Below, piece after piece: positions 11,524 through 23,200 of a DNA stretch of 64,000 nt. The notes below the pieces were generated by a model that was given only the letters and a program-made list of their open reading frames with translations, searched no databases and had not been told where the DNA came from. Origin of the DNA: Aphrophora alni (taxonomy: Eukaryota; Arthropoda; Insecta; Hemiptera; Aphrophoridae); assembly GCA_963513935.1 (NCBI GenBank), contig OY740776.1, positions 6,122,224 to 6,186,223 of the forward strand, written 5' to 3'. How positions within the stretch are numbered: the stretch's first letter is position 1; each line of letters starts with the position of its first letter. The translations under genes and the position numbers were made by a program.

Positions 11524-11824
11524 AACACCATTGTATCCAAAATTGAAAGTTAAAGATAAATAAAAAAAATAATGGTTAGATATAATTGGACATCTACGAC
11601 CATGTGTATAATTGTTGTGTGTAATGTTGTGTGTATAATTGTTGAGTGGAATCTTGATAATGTGAATACTGGTAGAAAACGGCCTGGTCTGTGTCGGCAG
11701 TAACTTGCCATAAATGGTCAATCTTAATATTGATTTACTTATATATTATTCAAAATATTTCATATTCATTTTTTTTAATTTTCCAGAACCATCATTTTTA
11801 TAAAGACTTTTGTTTTTTCCTCAG

Positions 11825-11974
11825 AGTCTGAATCGTGGCATTTGCTATCATCAGGGAGAAATGGTCCACCTGCCCGTCATAAACACTCTGCCGTTGTCCA
11901 CGATGACTCAATGTGGATCTATGGTGGCATGACAGATCTTAACGAGAGGGCAGATCTTTGGAGGTTTGATATGA
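11825..11974 (+). CDS. Kelch-repeat protein, internal exon 2 in window
   Basis: Bounded by acceptor ttttttcctcag (ending 11824) and donor A|GTATGT (11975). At 150 bp it encodes one kelch blade: SWHLLSSGRNGPPARHKHSA, then VVHDDSMWIYGGMTD, then RADLWRFDM. The joins on both sides are phase 1. The one-blade-per-exon layout with conserved phase suggests the propeller grew by exon duplication. Splicing to 17789 gives R-F-D-M-M-S-K-S-W. The frame is open throughout and the kelch landmarks (W, R-H, GG, W-F) are intact. Confidence 0.88.
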
Positions 11975-12043
11975 GTATGTAAGAATCTATACAAAAATGT
12001 AGCGTAATAAATATTATACCATGAACTGATGGCCATTAACCAT

Positions 12044-12950
12044 AATTTATATTAATAATGGACTTTACCCACCTTTAATTGTTAACAGAGAAGTTCGTCC
12101 AGGTATCACAGGTCAAATATAAACAAATACTGGAATTTGAAATGTTTTTTTCTATCACAATATTTTAAACAAATCATACATACACACGACAATAAGGCAC
12201 AATATCCTGGACAACTATCAATTAAAACAGACGTTTCTAAAAAAAATAAAAATTCCCTAGATGGTGACGGATGCTTCAACCTCTCAGAATGCCTAACACT
12301 GGTCGATTAATTGTGGGCTCAATTGAAGGTCAACCCTCGACTCCATTCCTATTATCTCTTATAGACTTGTTGAAAAGTTCTGTTCTTCCTTCCTGTAAAT
12401 ATATCGCACTTTAAGCAGTTTGTGAGATATAAGTTTTTCCACAGACATAATTGCTGTCTCAAAAAACCGCTTTTTCTCTAATTTGTTTCTTGGAGTAAAT
12501 GAAACTGCTTTAAACAGGAATTTAATCAAATTTAAAAAGAGACTTATTAAATAATGGACTTAACAACTGAAGTCTGCTATTGATAAAGCAATAAAAAAGG
12601 CGAGCGAGAACAGATTAGGAAAAAAATCTACGGAAAAACCATTAGCTACAGTCCAGATACCATATACACAAGGCATATCAGAAAAAATTAGATCAATTGA
12701 CTCCAAATTTTCAATTAGATCGTTTAAAAGTTTTTTTTTAACTATTAAGAGTTGTATTAGTAAAATTAGATAAAAAAATAATGATGTGGACAGCAAAAAT
12801 ATAGTTTACAATTTGCTGTGGGAGTGTGGAGTGTTGTATGTGGGACAGACATTTCACCCTTAATGTATTAGACCTGCAATAACTGAATGAACTTCTTTGT
12901 AATCAATTAAAGGTGGGTGAAGTCTATTATTAATATAAATTATACTAATA
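12044..12950. repeat. Inverted repeat around a PLE remnant
   Basis: The arm 12044-12105 (tatattaataatggac, tttacccacctttaattg, agagaagttc) returns in reverse complement at about 12885-12948 (gaacttctttg, caattaaaggtgggtgaag, attaatata). The two arms differ by several substitutions, so the pair is old. The right arm is the 3' flank of the PLE fragment at 12548-12890, so the left arm is probably an inverted second copy of that PLE's end. Confidence 0.65.
12548..12890 (+). pseudogene. Second Penelope-like element, GIY-YIG remnant
   Basis: The + strand reads QIPYTQGISEKIRSIDSKFS, then VYNLLWECGVLYVGQTFHP. This matches the PLE linker (vPYi-GlSEKi) and the GIY-YIG core (C-G-V-L-Y-V-G-Q-T). A TAA follows an Ile-Arg and another stop follows the motif. 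The sequence differs from the 7-10 kb PLE, so it is a different subfamily. RT is absent. Confidence 0.65.
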
Positions 12951-12954
12951 ATTA

Positions 12955-13022
12955 TCAATAATTATACTAATAATAATTATTAATTAATTAATTAATTAAT
13001 TATAATTATACTAATAATTATT
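12955..13022. repeat. Simple repeat, (TAAT)n / ATTA-rich
   Basis: Repeated attaattaattaattaatta and taattatactaataa units next to the PLE remnant. Probably microsatellite expansion. Confidence 0.8.
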
Positions 13023-14629
13023 ATCAGGTGGAAGACACCTGATAATGTCTTCCAGGATTAAAATTAACCCTTTTTTCTCTTGAACCAAAAAAAATATATT
13101 CATGTTGTTTTTTTATTGAAACTTACACTCTTGATATAATTTTATACAGAATAGTTATACTACTTTTACAAAAAAAAAAGTTAGAATTTTTTCAGAAATT
13201 CAATAAAATCTTTAATAATTTTTTTCCAATAGCTGTTTTAGAAATTTAATTTTAATTTGATGGAAGTTGTATGACACCTTGATATGTTTAAAAACTTCAA
13301 ATTTATTTGATTTATAGAGAAGCATAAAAAGAATAAACAAAATATGATAAAACCTTTTTTTATATATTAATGAATTCATCCAATTGATCTTCCAACTTTG
13401 TTTTTGCAAGATTTCTTTGTCAGATTTTGTACAACTCCTTCTCAGCTTTCATTGTCAGTCGCTTGTCTGCTTTGCGTTATTCAGTAATTCAATTGTGATC
13501 TTAGGACTGTCTTTTAAGACATTTTTAAAATAAGACTAAAGTTTGATAACTCTTTAAAATATATACTTCATCATTCCATTGAAAAACATAGGGATTCCAC
13601 AAGCTGTTATCTGACCCTGTTTTGAGCCAAGTTTTTATTCCCTCCCTTCCCCCCAGGAAACTTTTATTTGAAAGCTACCTCAGCAATTCATCTCCATGTT
13701 GTTTTTAGTCTAGTTTTATTACAGAGGCCCCTGTGAGGTTTCATTCTAGTGCTTTATGGGCATTGTTTTATTGCACCTTTCAAAGATATGTCTGAACTAT
13801 CTCCATTTTTTTTGTTATTTATGTTTTGATGTTTTCTTGCCTGGTTTTTTTACCAAAGGACCAAAAGGTATGTAACAACTTGCGTAAACAGATTATAATT
13901 ATTTCGTAATATTTTTTTAAATCGTCCACATGTCACATCCTTATTACAGGAGGGATTTTACTTTTGTATTAGGAGAGTACACCCTAGAGTTTCAGATTAT
14001 TGTAAGCATTGCAAATGTTTTTCTGGTGTTTTGAACTCTAAGTGTTCTGGCGTTGGTTAACATCATTTGGTAACTAAATTCCTCCACACTTTCAATGGAC
14101 TTCCAATCAATAAAAAACTCTTTAAAAATAGGTATTATAAATTACATGAAACTTCTGGTAAATGGTTATTGTTTATGATTATACGCCTTCTTACTTTGTA
14201 TGGCCTAGTGATTTCGCACCATGTATTCTCGTTGTCTGGGCATGCGCTATACTCCAAGAAGGCTGCTCCCAGAATAATTTGCTCAAGAAACTTGTACTGT
14301 CTCATTAAAAATTTGTTTGGTTTTAGTTATTTTTTTTCCCCAGCAGATTCCCTGTAATAACAGTTAATAAAATTCAAAATTGACAATTTTTTGATTTGTT
14401 AACTAAGCTCCCTCCTTACAACTAAACTTTCACATTATACAAGAATTGAAACCCACTTCAAGTACATACAAGAGTATTATGAGTTCACGTTACATACAGT
14501 AATTATATGTCATACAGATTGTAATCAGCTGTTCTAATGAGATATGTAAATTTGGTTGACTTTAAAAAACCCACAATCATTTTTGCTGATTACTATTTTA
14601 AAGAAGCCTTAATATTATTTTTTCTTACA

Positions 14630-15760
14630 TATATATACATACATAGTACAGAGAAAATTATACTAAGTTTCAAATAAGTGAAATGTATGATTTTCAGTCC
14701 CCTAAATCCAAAATAATGTTGTTTAAAATATGATACTTGACTGTTATCTATGCAATGTTCTGCAGCTAAAATTAAATAACAAATTTAGTATGTGGGGATG
14801 TTTTGGCCATTATCTTGAAACTGTTTTGTTCATTTTTCAATAGCTCAAAATTTGGAACTGTTCAAAATTTTGATTTTAATATTTTGGTAAAATGTAGCCT
14901 CTAAAGTTTCAAATAAATCTTGTTGGACTGGTTGGACATTATCTCCCCAAAAAATGTTGTTTCTGAATTATCAGTTAAAAATGAAAAGTGAACTATTGCA
15001 CTGACATACAAATTTAAATATCTCAAAATCGAATCAAGCAATTTGATCAAATTTATGTTAAATGCGATCTGAAAGCAATGTGACGTAGTACAAATAAAAT
15101 ATATATATGACTCTTGATTAATTTGAAAAATATTAAAATAAACTCTGACTCTCAGGTTTGTGTAATTTTTCAAAATTATTCTTCAAATATAATACGGAGT
15201 TTAGTACATTGGTTTTGGTTATAAATATATGATCCGAAATTTTTCATTCAAATATTTTCATAAGTTAAAAATTATTACGGTTCAGGGAGACCACTGTAAT
15301 TAAATTTTGATTTTAGTCAAATACGACCTTATGCTGCGGATATGTTTATGGTACAAGCGAAGCAAGTTAGGCCCTTATTTAAATATATATGAATTTTTTC
15401 AAGAACAGCAACCATATTTCATTTTCACTCTTTGATATTGTTACCATTTTTTGAATTTAAGGATAGTTCTCTTATCGATAAAGTCCAGTTACAAACTATA
15501 TCAAGAAAATGACGTGATACTGTATTCTCAAAGTTACTACGCTAGGGGTGCCAGGCGACGGCCGCTCTTTGGAATATTAAATCTGCAGATTTAAATTTAA
15601 TCTGTAATAATTAAATCTGCCTTAAAGCTTAGGTAGGACGTTACAATATCAAACTGACGTTTTTGATGACAATAATTAGTTTTGACACATTTTTATTTCA
15701 TTTTAGGGGTGGTTGAGTGAAAAAGTTTGTGCAATTTATTCGCATCATTTTTTAACGTAA
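14630..15760 (+). repeat. Dispersed AT-rich repeat, long copy A
   Basis: Shares ordered landmarks with 34815-35405 and 50095-50925: a left end like catagtacagagaaaattat, a middle with tttatggtacaagcgaagca (15345), and a right end ggttgagtgaaaaagtttgtgcaat (near 15710, given here as one landmark in parts: ggttgagtg, aaaaagtttgtgcaat). No coding capacity and no clear TIR. Classification is unknown. Confidence 0.5.
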
Positions 15761-16374
15761 GTGCTCTTGCTGGGGTATTGGGGAAAATGGTGGACTGTTA
15801 GCAAGCCCATCTTAGGCGCCACGTTTTGTGAAACAGCTTCCGCATCTCTCGACACTTGAATGTAATTACTTAACACTATTAACCCTGTTAACCAACCAAG
15901 CACATCAGGGAACCAGTATTGATAGTTAATTAAAAAATATTAACAATAACTTGTATAATTAACTTATCAAATTGACTAGATTCACCTTAAGCCTATTCTA
16001 ACGGCATTTTAGGCCTTTGTACCATAAGGCTATAGAATTAGGGAATTTCCACAACCAGAGATAACAGTGATAACACTGGTTAAACCGCCTACCGTGAATA
16101 AACTGAAACACAACAAACCACTGTAGTTAACCTCAACATTTTAATAATGGTATCTGCAATCTAAAAGTATGGGAAAAATTATATTGCTCTAGGTCATAGA
16201 CTTGACTCCTTTGCGCTGGATTTCTTCGTTCGCAGTCCCAAGCGGATCACCACTCCACTTTCTACACGAGACGAAGATACACATTCATAATACATCGGGT
16301 TTGTTTATATCTCATTTCGCTAAATAGAAACGTGTCTAATGATGTGCAATGAGTAATGTATATAAGTGAAAATA

Positions 16375-16440
16375 GCTGGCCTGATTATCCATGTTGGCGA
16401 AACATGTAACCAAATAATTTGAATACAATAGAACTACTCT
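16375..16440 (+). ncRNA. Degenerate hammerhead-like PLE 3' end
   Basis: CTGATTA (16381-16387), a CCA/TGG hairpin, GAAA (16399-16402), then palindrome ACATGT and A. It is followed by gaactactcttgaa, matching the terminal gaactacttttga of the PLE at 7.5 and 10.2 kb. The core has lost G8. It is an orphan PLE 3' end in the kelch intron. Confidence 0.45.
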
Positions 16441-16700
16441 TGAATCTTTTATTTTATATAGATATGTAATAAAATCCAAATTGAAATTATCAATTATGTG
16501 ATCTGAGGTTATATTTGGTTGGAATCGCTGGAGATTTTAAGATGTTGTATGTGAGAGAAAATCTTCTACATGGTTGCCAAATTTCAAGTATTTATGTTGA
16601 ACAGTTTGGCTATAATTTATCTTCACACGACAAATATAAAATTTAATATTGTAATATGTTATCAAACTGAACGTTTGTTTTAGCCCTGATAAAACACTGA

Positions 16701-17220
16701 AGCCTAATTTACACGGGTAGAGTTGTTGGTAGAGTAGAGTTTCTAATCGAGTAACTCTACTCATGTAAACACTTACTAGCGTCTAGTAGGTAGTAGGTAG
16801 TAGAGTATAGTTACTAGCAGCATGTGGGAAAGTAGCTCTACTCTACTTCCCCCACCACTAGCAAAATTGTCACTCTCCTGCACACTATACTTGTGTAAAC
16901 GTGATCCATCGGCAGTAGAGTAGAGTTTCTGGTAGAGTGCCGCTGTCTTGTGACTGGTTTTGTTGCTGTTTGCTCATCTATAGCCTCAGTAACTTCTCTT
17001 ATAAGGATGCTTAAAAATCTAGGAATGACTCTCATTAATTTCCTTTTCTTTACAACAGCACTCATTTTGAGGAATTGAGGAGGAACACACAGTTCACAAA
17101 CTATCATCAACACTCTACTATGTGTGAACAGTCGCTTGTTTAAAATCAGTAGAGTGGTCAAGAAAGTAGCTCTACTAGAAACTCTACTCTACCAACAACT
17201 CTACCCGTGTAAATCAGGCT
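16701..17220. mobile_element. 520-bp MITE with long TIRs and coding remnant
   Basis: Arms of about 45 bp: AGCCTAATTTACACGGGTAG onward is mirrored at the right end (ctacccgtgtaaatcaggct). Flanking TGA at 16698-16700 and 17221-17223 suggests a 3-bp target duplication. The motif tagagtagagttt recurs subterminally several times. On the minus strand from 17065 an open frame reads MSAVVKKRKLMRVIPRFLSI, possibly the start of a lost transposase. A 3-bp TSD hints at PIF/Harbinger, but TGA is not the usual TWA, so the superfamily is open. Confidence 0.7.
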
Positions 17221-17788
17221 TGAGTGCTGTTATAGTGCCATCAGTGCCACTTCTTTTAGATATGGCTTCTTATTTTTCAGCTTTTCAATGTCTATACATA
17301 ACATGAAAAAATTCAGGAGAATAAACGGGATATCTTTTGATTTTCAAATACCGAACCCATAAATCAGATATATTGTCTACACCGCCCAAATGGTTGAATC
17401 GATTGTAATGATGTTTATAAATTTGTCTTTGGAGGTTTAATTATACATCACAAAGATTGAGTCTCATACTTGTTTTAAAACCCCTAAACAAGTTGATTAG
17501 CTTTCCTATAAAAAAAACAGGGAAAACTCAAAAATGAAAAAAAAAAATTCTTTTATGTAACCGGTAATAAAATGTTCTTTTTCCATGACTTTTAACACCC
17601 CAAACAAATTGTTGGCGCTAAATTTCTCAATTATTTTTTTTTTCATATTGACTGGAAATAATCGCTTCAGTCATTTTAGAATTACACTCTTGTCTTATTT
17701 GGCATAACTATAAATAAATTATAATGTGTATTAATTACTATTTTATATCTGTACAGTAAACATAACTATGAACTTTTATAAATTTCAG

Positions 17789-17935
17789 TGTCAAAATCTT
17801 GGACAGCTGTGAAGACAAAACTAAGCCCAGGATCCTTGCACAGTCATGCAGCATGTAAACTTCCAAGTTCCATGCTGGTGTTTGGAGGTGAGAGGGATGG
17901 ACAACCTATCAATGAGCTCTGGAGATTTCATTTTG
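17789..17935 (+). CDS. Kelch-repeat protein, internal exon 3 in window
   Basis: Acceptor ataaatttcag (ending 17788) and donor G|GTAAAC (17936) bound a 147-bp, phase-1 exon. It encodes one blade: KSWTAVKTKLSPGSLHSHAA, then SSMLVFGGERDG, then INELWRFHF. The glycine pair, the aromatic at the end of the blade and the N/L-W-F motif are conserved. The usual R before H is replaced by a Ser-His pair. It joins to the last exon at 18501 as F-H-F-G-T-E-N-W. Confidence 0.88.
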
Positions 17936-18239
17936 GTAAACCTGAGCTATTTTTATTTCTTATATTTTTTCGTAGAGCTTGTGATGTGGTTATGTTTAAA
18001 TATTTTAAGTAATTGAACAACAGTAAATCAAATATTTTCCAATAATGTCTTAAAATGTTCTGCCAGAAAACACGATTCAATTTTATTTTCTGGGGTTAAT
18101 GTTAACGTCAGAACCCATTTTTTAGTTACATAAATATTTTAACTTACCTACATTTGATTAGGAAGTGTCATAATTTGAAACACATATATTTGATTTATGG
18201 TTTATAATGTTTTTACTTTATACCTATTGGACTAATGAA

Positions 18240-18257
18240 ATTGGGGGGGGGGGGGGT
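18240..18257. repeat. G homopolymer run in last kelch intron
   Basis: Fifteen or so G in a row in the 565-bp intron 17936-18500. The length is unreliable in assemblies. No other feature lies in that intron. Confidence 0.8.
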
Positions 18258-18500
18258 TATCAATACTTAAACTTGTTTATGACTTTTATTCATCCGTATT
18301 TTCTTTCCAGCATCATCTTTTGATATTTTTTCGAGCTGATCATAATTTATCTTTATGGGAAGAAGATTTGTAAAAAATATTATTTATTTATTTAAAACAT
18401 TTTTACTGTAGTTTGTTTTATATCTTCTATTTAGTTGTGAAACTAAAAACAGTAACTCAACCAAGTTATATATTGATTACATATAAGATTTGTTTTATAG

Positions 18501-19666
18501 GAACTGAAAATTGGGAACGTTTGCAGACAGAAGGCATCAGACCTCAACCTAGATCAGAAAGTGTAGCTCTTACTGTATCTGAACTGCTGTTACACGATGG
18601 TAATACAAAATCATCTCCGCCTGTTTTGCGTAGATATAGAGGTGGTGGTTCTGTGGATAGGTACAATGCGGATCGCAAATACAATCGTTGGTCAGGAAGC
18701 AGTTACGAAGGATGTACACCATCACGTAAACAACCGATAACACCAAACACGAACTTAAGTATATTAAAAGAGATATCAAAACTCTCTCAAATGAACTTGT
18801 CTAGGTTAGGTCCTAGTAAATGTAGTTACAGTGTTTTAAGTAGTACAGAAAGTTTAGGTTCCGATTCGTCAACAGGAGAGTTAGTTAAATCTCAAAGTGT
18901 AAATTTAATTGCAAGAACATTAGCATCCCCTAATGTTCCACCCGTGACACCGTCGATGATTCTTCCAAGAGATCCTGTATCAGTTCCAAATTTTTCATCG
19001 TTATCGACGTGCATCTTAACTCCAGTAGAGGTTACAAAATTAGTTTATTTAGATGACGAGGAAGCACCGATACCAGGTCCAAAGATACAAGACTTTTCAT
19101 CGATTCATCAACAGTTTCACCCTAATAGAAACAGAAAAAGTTTTCCCAAATCTGCTTCAGTACGGTTTGGTAATCCTCACGTAACGCCTGAAGAACCTTC
19201 CGATGAAACTTCCGACTACGCCAGCATTGAAACAATGAATAGATTATCATCAAACTATAGTTTTGAATCAAAACAACAAACTGGTCCTTATAGTTTCTGT
19301 AATCCAAATTATTTAGGTCCTGATATTCAATCGATACTATCAAAAAAAGAGTATGTTAAAGTACTAAATAGCCCACCAGATAGTGTTCTTGAAGATGCAT
19401 TCGGACGGAGCAATAGTCGACAAGAAATGGTTGAATTAAAACCAATACCGCCTAAATCTCTTGCACTTGTTTCTAATAATTATGATCATCAATTGGCAAT
19501 GGATAAAAGAAAGAAAAGTCGTGCTAGTAGTGCAAGTCGAGCGGATAGAGAACCCATGACATCGTTCTGTGTGTTCTTAATAGGGGGCAAGGAACATGGA
19601 CAAGTGACTGTTTTCAAAAGACCGTTGTCAATTTGGAAACTGATGCTCACTTCTGAAATATATTGA
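18501..19666 (+). CDS. Kelch-repeat protein, terminal exon with split last blade
   Basis: Acceptor tttgttttatag ends at 18500; the frame stays open to TGA at 19664-19666, about 388 codons. It starts like a kelch blade (ENWERLQTEGIRPQPRSES) but then runs into about 330 residues rich in Ser, Pro and Asn, with basic patches (KRKKSRASSASR) and no predicted domain. Only at the very end does it return to blade-like sequence: CVFLIGGKEHGQVTVFKRPL, SIWKLML. The GG and W-L pattern suggests the final blade is interrupted by a long disordered insertion and closes the propeller at the C terminus. The function is not identified; the protein is probably a cytosolic scaffold, by inference only. Confidence 0.85.
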
Positions 19667-20192
19667 GCTAAGTCAATTTTTAATTGAAATTGTTAGTTTT
19701 AAGATAGTACTGAACACTGTTTATTTACCGTTGTTGACATGTAATAGACTTCCTGAAAGTCGGATGAGCAGGTTAATTGCCTTCCTTAATTTCCTCACTC
19801 TATATGTATTTAGAACAGAAAGAATGTGGTGATGAAAATTAATATATTAAGATTTTCACACATGTACAGGATGATTCAAAATTGCAAATTAATATTTTGG
19901 GAGCTTATTTTAGAGCTAAAAATAAGAAAAAAAAGTTGTATATTAACTTAGATCTGGAAACATTTAGTTTTCCATCTGTCGGGCGTTTTATGTTTTTACA
20001 AAAAACACATTTTTTGGAGGTAGATAAGATATATTGAATGAAGATTTGGTATACATATTATTTATATAACTTTTTACCAACTAAAATACCAAGGGTTTAT
20101 TTTGTATTTTCAAAACATTTAAATTATTTAATTTATTATTGAATATATTAAAAACCATTACAATTGCAAAATATTTACTAGAAACAAAATAT
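19667..20192 (+). other. Kelch gene 3' UTR and flank
   Basis: Non-coding AT-rich sequence after the stop codon. No AATAAA was found; the variant ATTAAA at 20147-20152 is the best candidate poly(A) signal. The LINE insertion point is at 20206, so the element lies at or just beyond the end of the transcript, in the opposite direction. Confidence 0.4.
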
Positions 20193-20206
20193 TTTCTTCT
20201 TTTAAC

Positions 20207-23200
20207 TTACTTACTTCTTACTTCTTGGTACATGCATCTAGCATCAAGTAATGCCAACCGCACGGTGTCTCTCGTATACCAAACAGGCCAATTTCCAGAA
20301 GGTGGAGTCAGTCAAAATTCGTCTGAGGGTGCTATCTGGTTGTAGTCTTCTTTTTAATTCGTCTCTAGCCTCGGATTTGATGGAGCACTGAAGGAGGATG
20401 TGTTCTAAAGTTTCTTCTTCTTTCTTGCATTCCAGACACAGGGGTGACTCAGCAAGCTTGAAACGGAAGAGATACGACTGTGTGACAATATGTCCCATTC
20501 TGGCTCTCGAGGCAAAGGTTGATACAGATCTATGCATATTTTTATAGATGTTAATGTCGTTTGGAGTTTTAAGAAGAGAACGTAGGTGACCTCCGGTTTG
20601 TTCAGCATTCCACTTTTCTATCCATTTATTTCTCAGAGCTTTGTGAGTTTTAGCTATGCAGCTACTTAGAGATTGTTCTCTAGGTGGTATTGGATGTAAG
20701 TTGGAGGCCAACCTTGCAGCTCTGTCAGCTTTCTCATTCCCTTGCAGCCCACAATGTCCAGGTACCCACTGGAAGTAGATCTCCTTATCTGAGCACAAGT
20801 TCAGTAGATGGTAAATTTCTTTTGTTCTATAATAATAGTTTGTGGGTTTATATCTTTTTATGAGCTGTAGTGCGCTTTTAGAGTCACTAAGAATACAAAT
20901 CTTTTTGTTTTTTACCTCTGTGCAATGAACCACTGCTGCATTAATGGCTAAGAGCTCTGTGTCAGTGCTGGAACATGAATTTGCTGGAATGAGGAAGGAT
21001 TCCTGTTTACAATCTAGGAAGTAGCTAGCTCCAGATTTTGATTCATTAGGATCTAGTGATCCATCTGTATAGATTTTATAGCATTCTTCATAACTCGACT
21101 GTATAACTTCAAGAGCCGCCGCTCTCTGCGCTAATACGTGATCCTGCTTTGATGTTAGTCCAGGAAGGTTTAAGCTGACTCTTGGTGATTGGTAACTCCA
21201 TGGAGGAATGCAGTTGACAGAAGGATAAGACATTGGGGTCATGTCTGGCATGGCCGCTGTTAATAGTTTTGTTCGACAGTCAAAAGATGACTTATGATTG
21301 GTACATTGGAGATCCCGTTTATGGAAGGCATTTGATGTGTCTGCAGACCTCTGTAAAAACTTGTGCCAGATTATCTTTTGAATGTTGATTTCCAAGGGTT
21401 CAATGTTAAGTTCTATTTCCATTGCTCTCACAGGGGTTGTTTTTGGACATCCGAGGCAAATCCTTAGGGCCGAGTTCTGAATTGTATTTAATTTATTTAT
21501 ATGTACCTTTGCTGCAGAGCTCCATATTTCTGCTCCATACATCATTTTTGATCGTACAAAAGATACATAAAGTTGCCTCAGCATTAGGGTGTCTGCTCCC
21601 CATGTTCTACTAGCTACAGCCTTTAGCAGATTTAATCTTTTTGTGCAGTATTCTGATAATCTTTGAATGTGGTTTTTCCACAAAAGTTTAGGATCTAGAG
21701 TGAGTCCCAGCAGTGTGGGGTTTGGGTTGTAAGAGATTTGCTTTTGTTTGCAGTAGAGTTCTGGCATAAAGTTCTTCAGTGAATATCTTCTTGTAAAGAG
21801 GGTGCATTCTGTTTTGGTTGAAGAGATTGACATGCTCCATTTTTCTGTCCATTTATTAATAATGTCCAAGGCAATTTGCACTCGCTGTGTGGCCTGTATT
21901 GGGTTCTTATCAGAGTTCCACACTGTTATGTCGTCGGCATAAATACAACCATTCACATCATGGGGCAAAGATGTTAGCATGTCGTGGAGTGCTGTGTTGA
22001 AAAGGGTTGAGCTTAAAACTGATCCCTGTGGAACTCCACAGTAGACTGAGACTTCATCTGAGAAAGTGTTGTTGACTTTAGTTTTGATTGTTCGGATTTT
22101 CAGGAAATTTTGGAGGTACCCCAGCATTCTACCTCTGATACCAGCTCGCAGGCAATGCAACAAAACTGTGGAGTGAGGGATTCTGTCAAAGGCAGCTTCC
22201 AGGTCTACCATAACAGCTACCGTTGCGGTGTTTTTTGAGAATGACTCATATATTGACTCAGTGAAGTAAAGGAGGGCATCTATTGTTCCTCGTCTTGGTC
22301 TATATCCAAACTGTTGTGGGTGTAGTCTGTTCTCACTCTCCAGCCTCCATACTAGCCTATTGTTGACTAGCTTTTCCATAAGCTTTCCAAAACAGGATGT
22401 CAAGGAGATCGGCCTATATGACTCGGGTAGATTTGGTTCTTTGGTGGGTTTCAGAATAGGTATGATAGTGGCTTGTTTCCACTGCTGTGGGATGTTGCCT
22501 GTTCTCCAGATGTCGTTGAACAGGGTAAGTACTTCTTCAAAAGCATGTTGTGATAAATTCATTAACATACTATTGTGTATATTGTCCTCTCCCGGTGCAC
22601 TATTTCGCATCTCTGCTACACCTTCCAAAAGTTCACTCATTGTGAAAGGGGCATCAGCTACGTCATTATGTAATGCAAGAAGATCAAGATTGCATGACAG
22701 GTATTGTTCTTCTGGAGTTAGTTCTTTTGGAAAGGAAATTGCTTTTGAGGATCTTTTTGCATATTCATAGTTAAGTGTGTTAGCTATATCCTTTTCTTCT
22801 GTTAAAATCCCATTGTTTTTAGTTTTTATGTGATTGATAGTGTTGTTATTCTTTCCTTCAATATTTCGAAATCTTTTCCATGCGGCTGATGGAGGAGTGT
22901 TTGAGTTAATTGACGATACAAAGTTTCTCCAACTAGATCGCTTTGTGAGAAGTACTTCTTTCCTAAAAACTGCATTAGTCCAATTGTATCTAGCTCTACT
23001 GTTCACATCTCTTTGTTTCATCCACTGCCTTCTAGCTTTTTGTTTATTTTTCCTGAGTTGTGTTAGTTCAGGAGTCCACCAAATATTCATTGGGCGTGAC
23101 TTTCTATTTCTAATTTTTGGTATGCTTGTTTCGGCTGCTAAGATGATTGCATTCTCTATGTCTGTCAACTTGTTCTCAAAGGTGCAGAGATGCTTGTCCA

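Larger units (their letters stand above)
6457..11824 (+). other. Intron of the kelch gene (5.4 kb)
   Basis: GT at 6457 and AG at 11823-11824. Most of it is the PLE tandem (6772-10217). The stretch 10218-11490 holds a C-run near 10365, a segment at 10905-11030 resembling 2480-2620, and a 30-base T-run near 11491. No other exon was recognised. Confidence 0.7.
11975..17788 (+). other. Intron of the kelch gene (5.8 kb)
   Basis: Contains an inverted-repeat/PLE remnant (12044-12950), an AT microsatellite, a long copy of the dispersed AT-rich repeat (14630-15760), a PLE 3' end (16375-16440) and a 520-bp MITE. The stretches 13020-14620 and 15770-16370 hold nothing I recognise. Confidence 0.7.

Noticed and set aside
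14067..14357. 96-codon open frame in a kelch intron
   Set aside because: No recognisable domain, no exon-like borders, composition like the surrounding intron.
22360..22770. 136-codon open frame on the + strand
   Set aside because: Also antisense to the RT region of the LINE.
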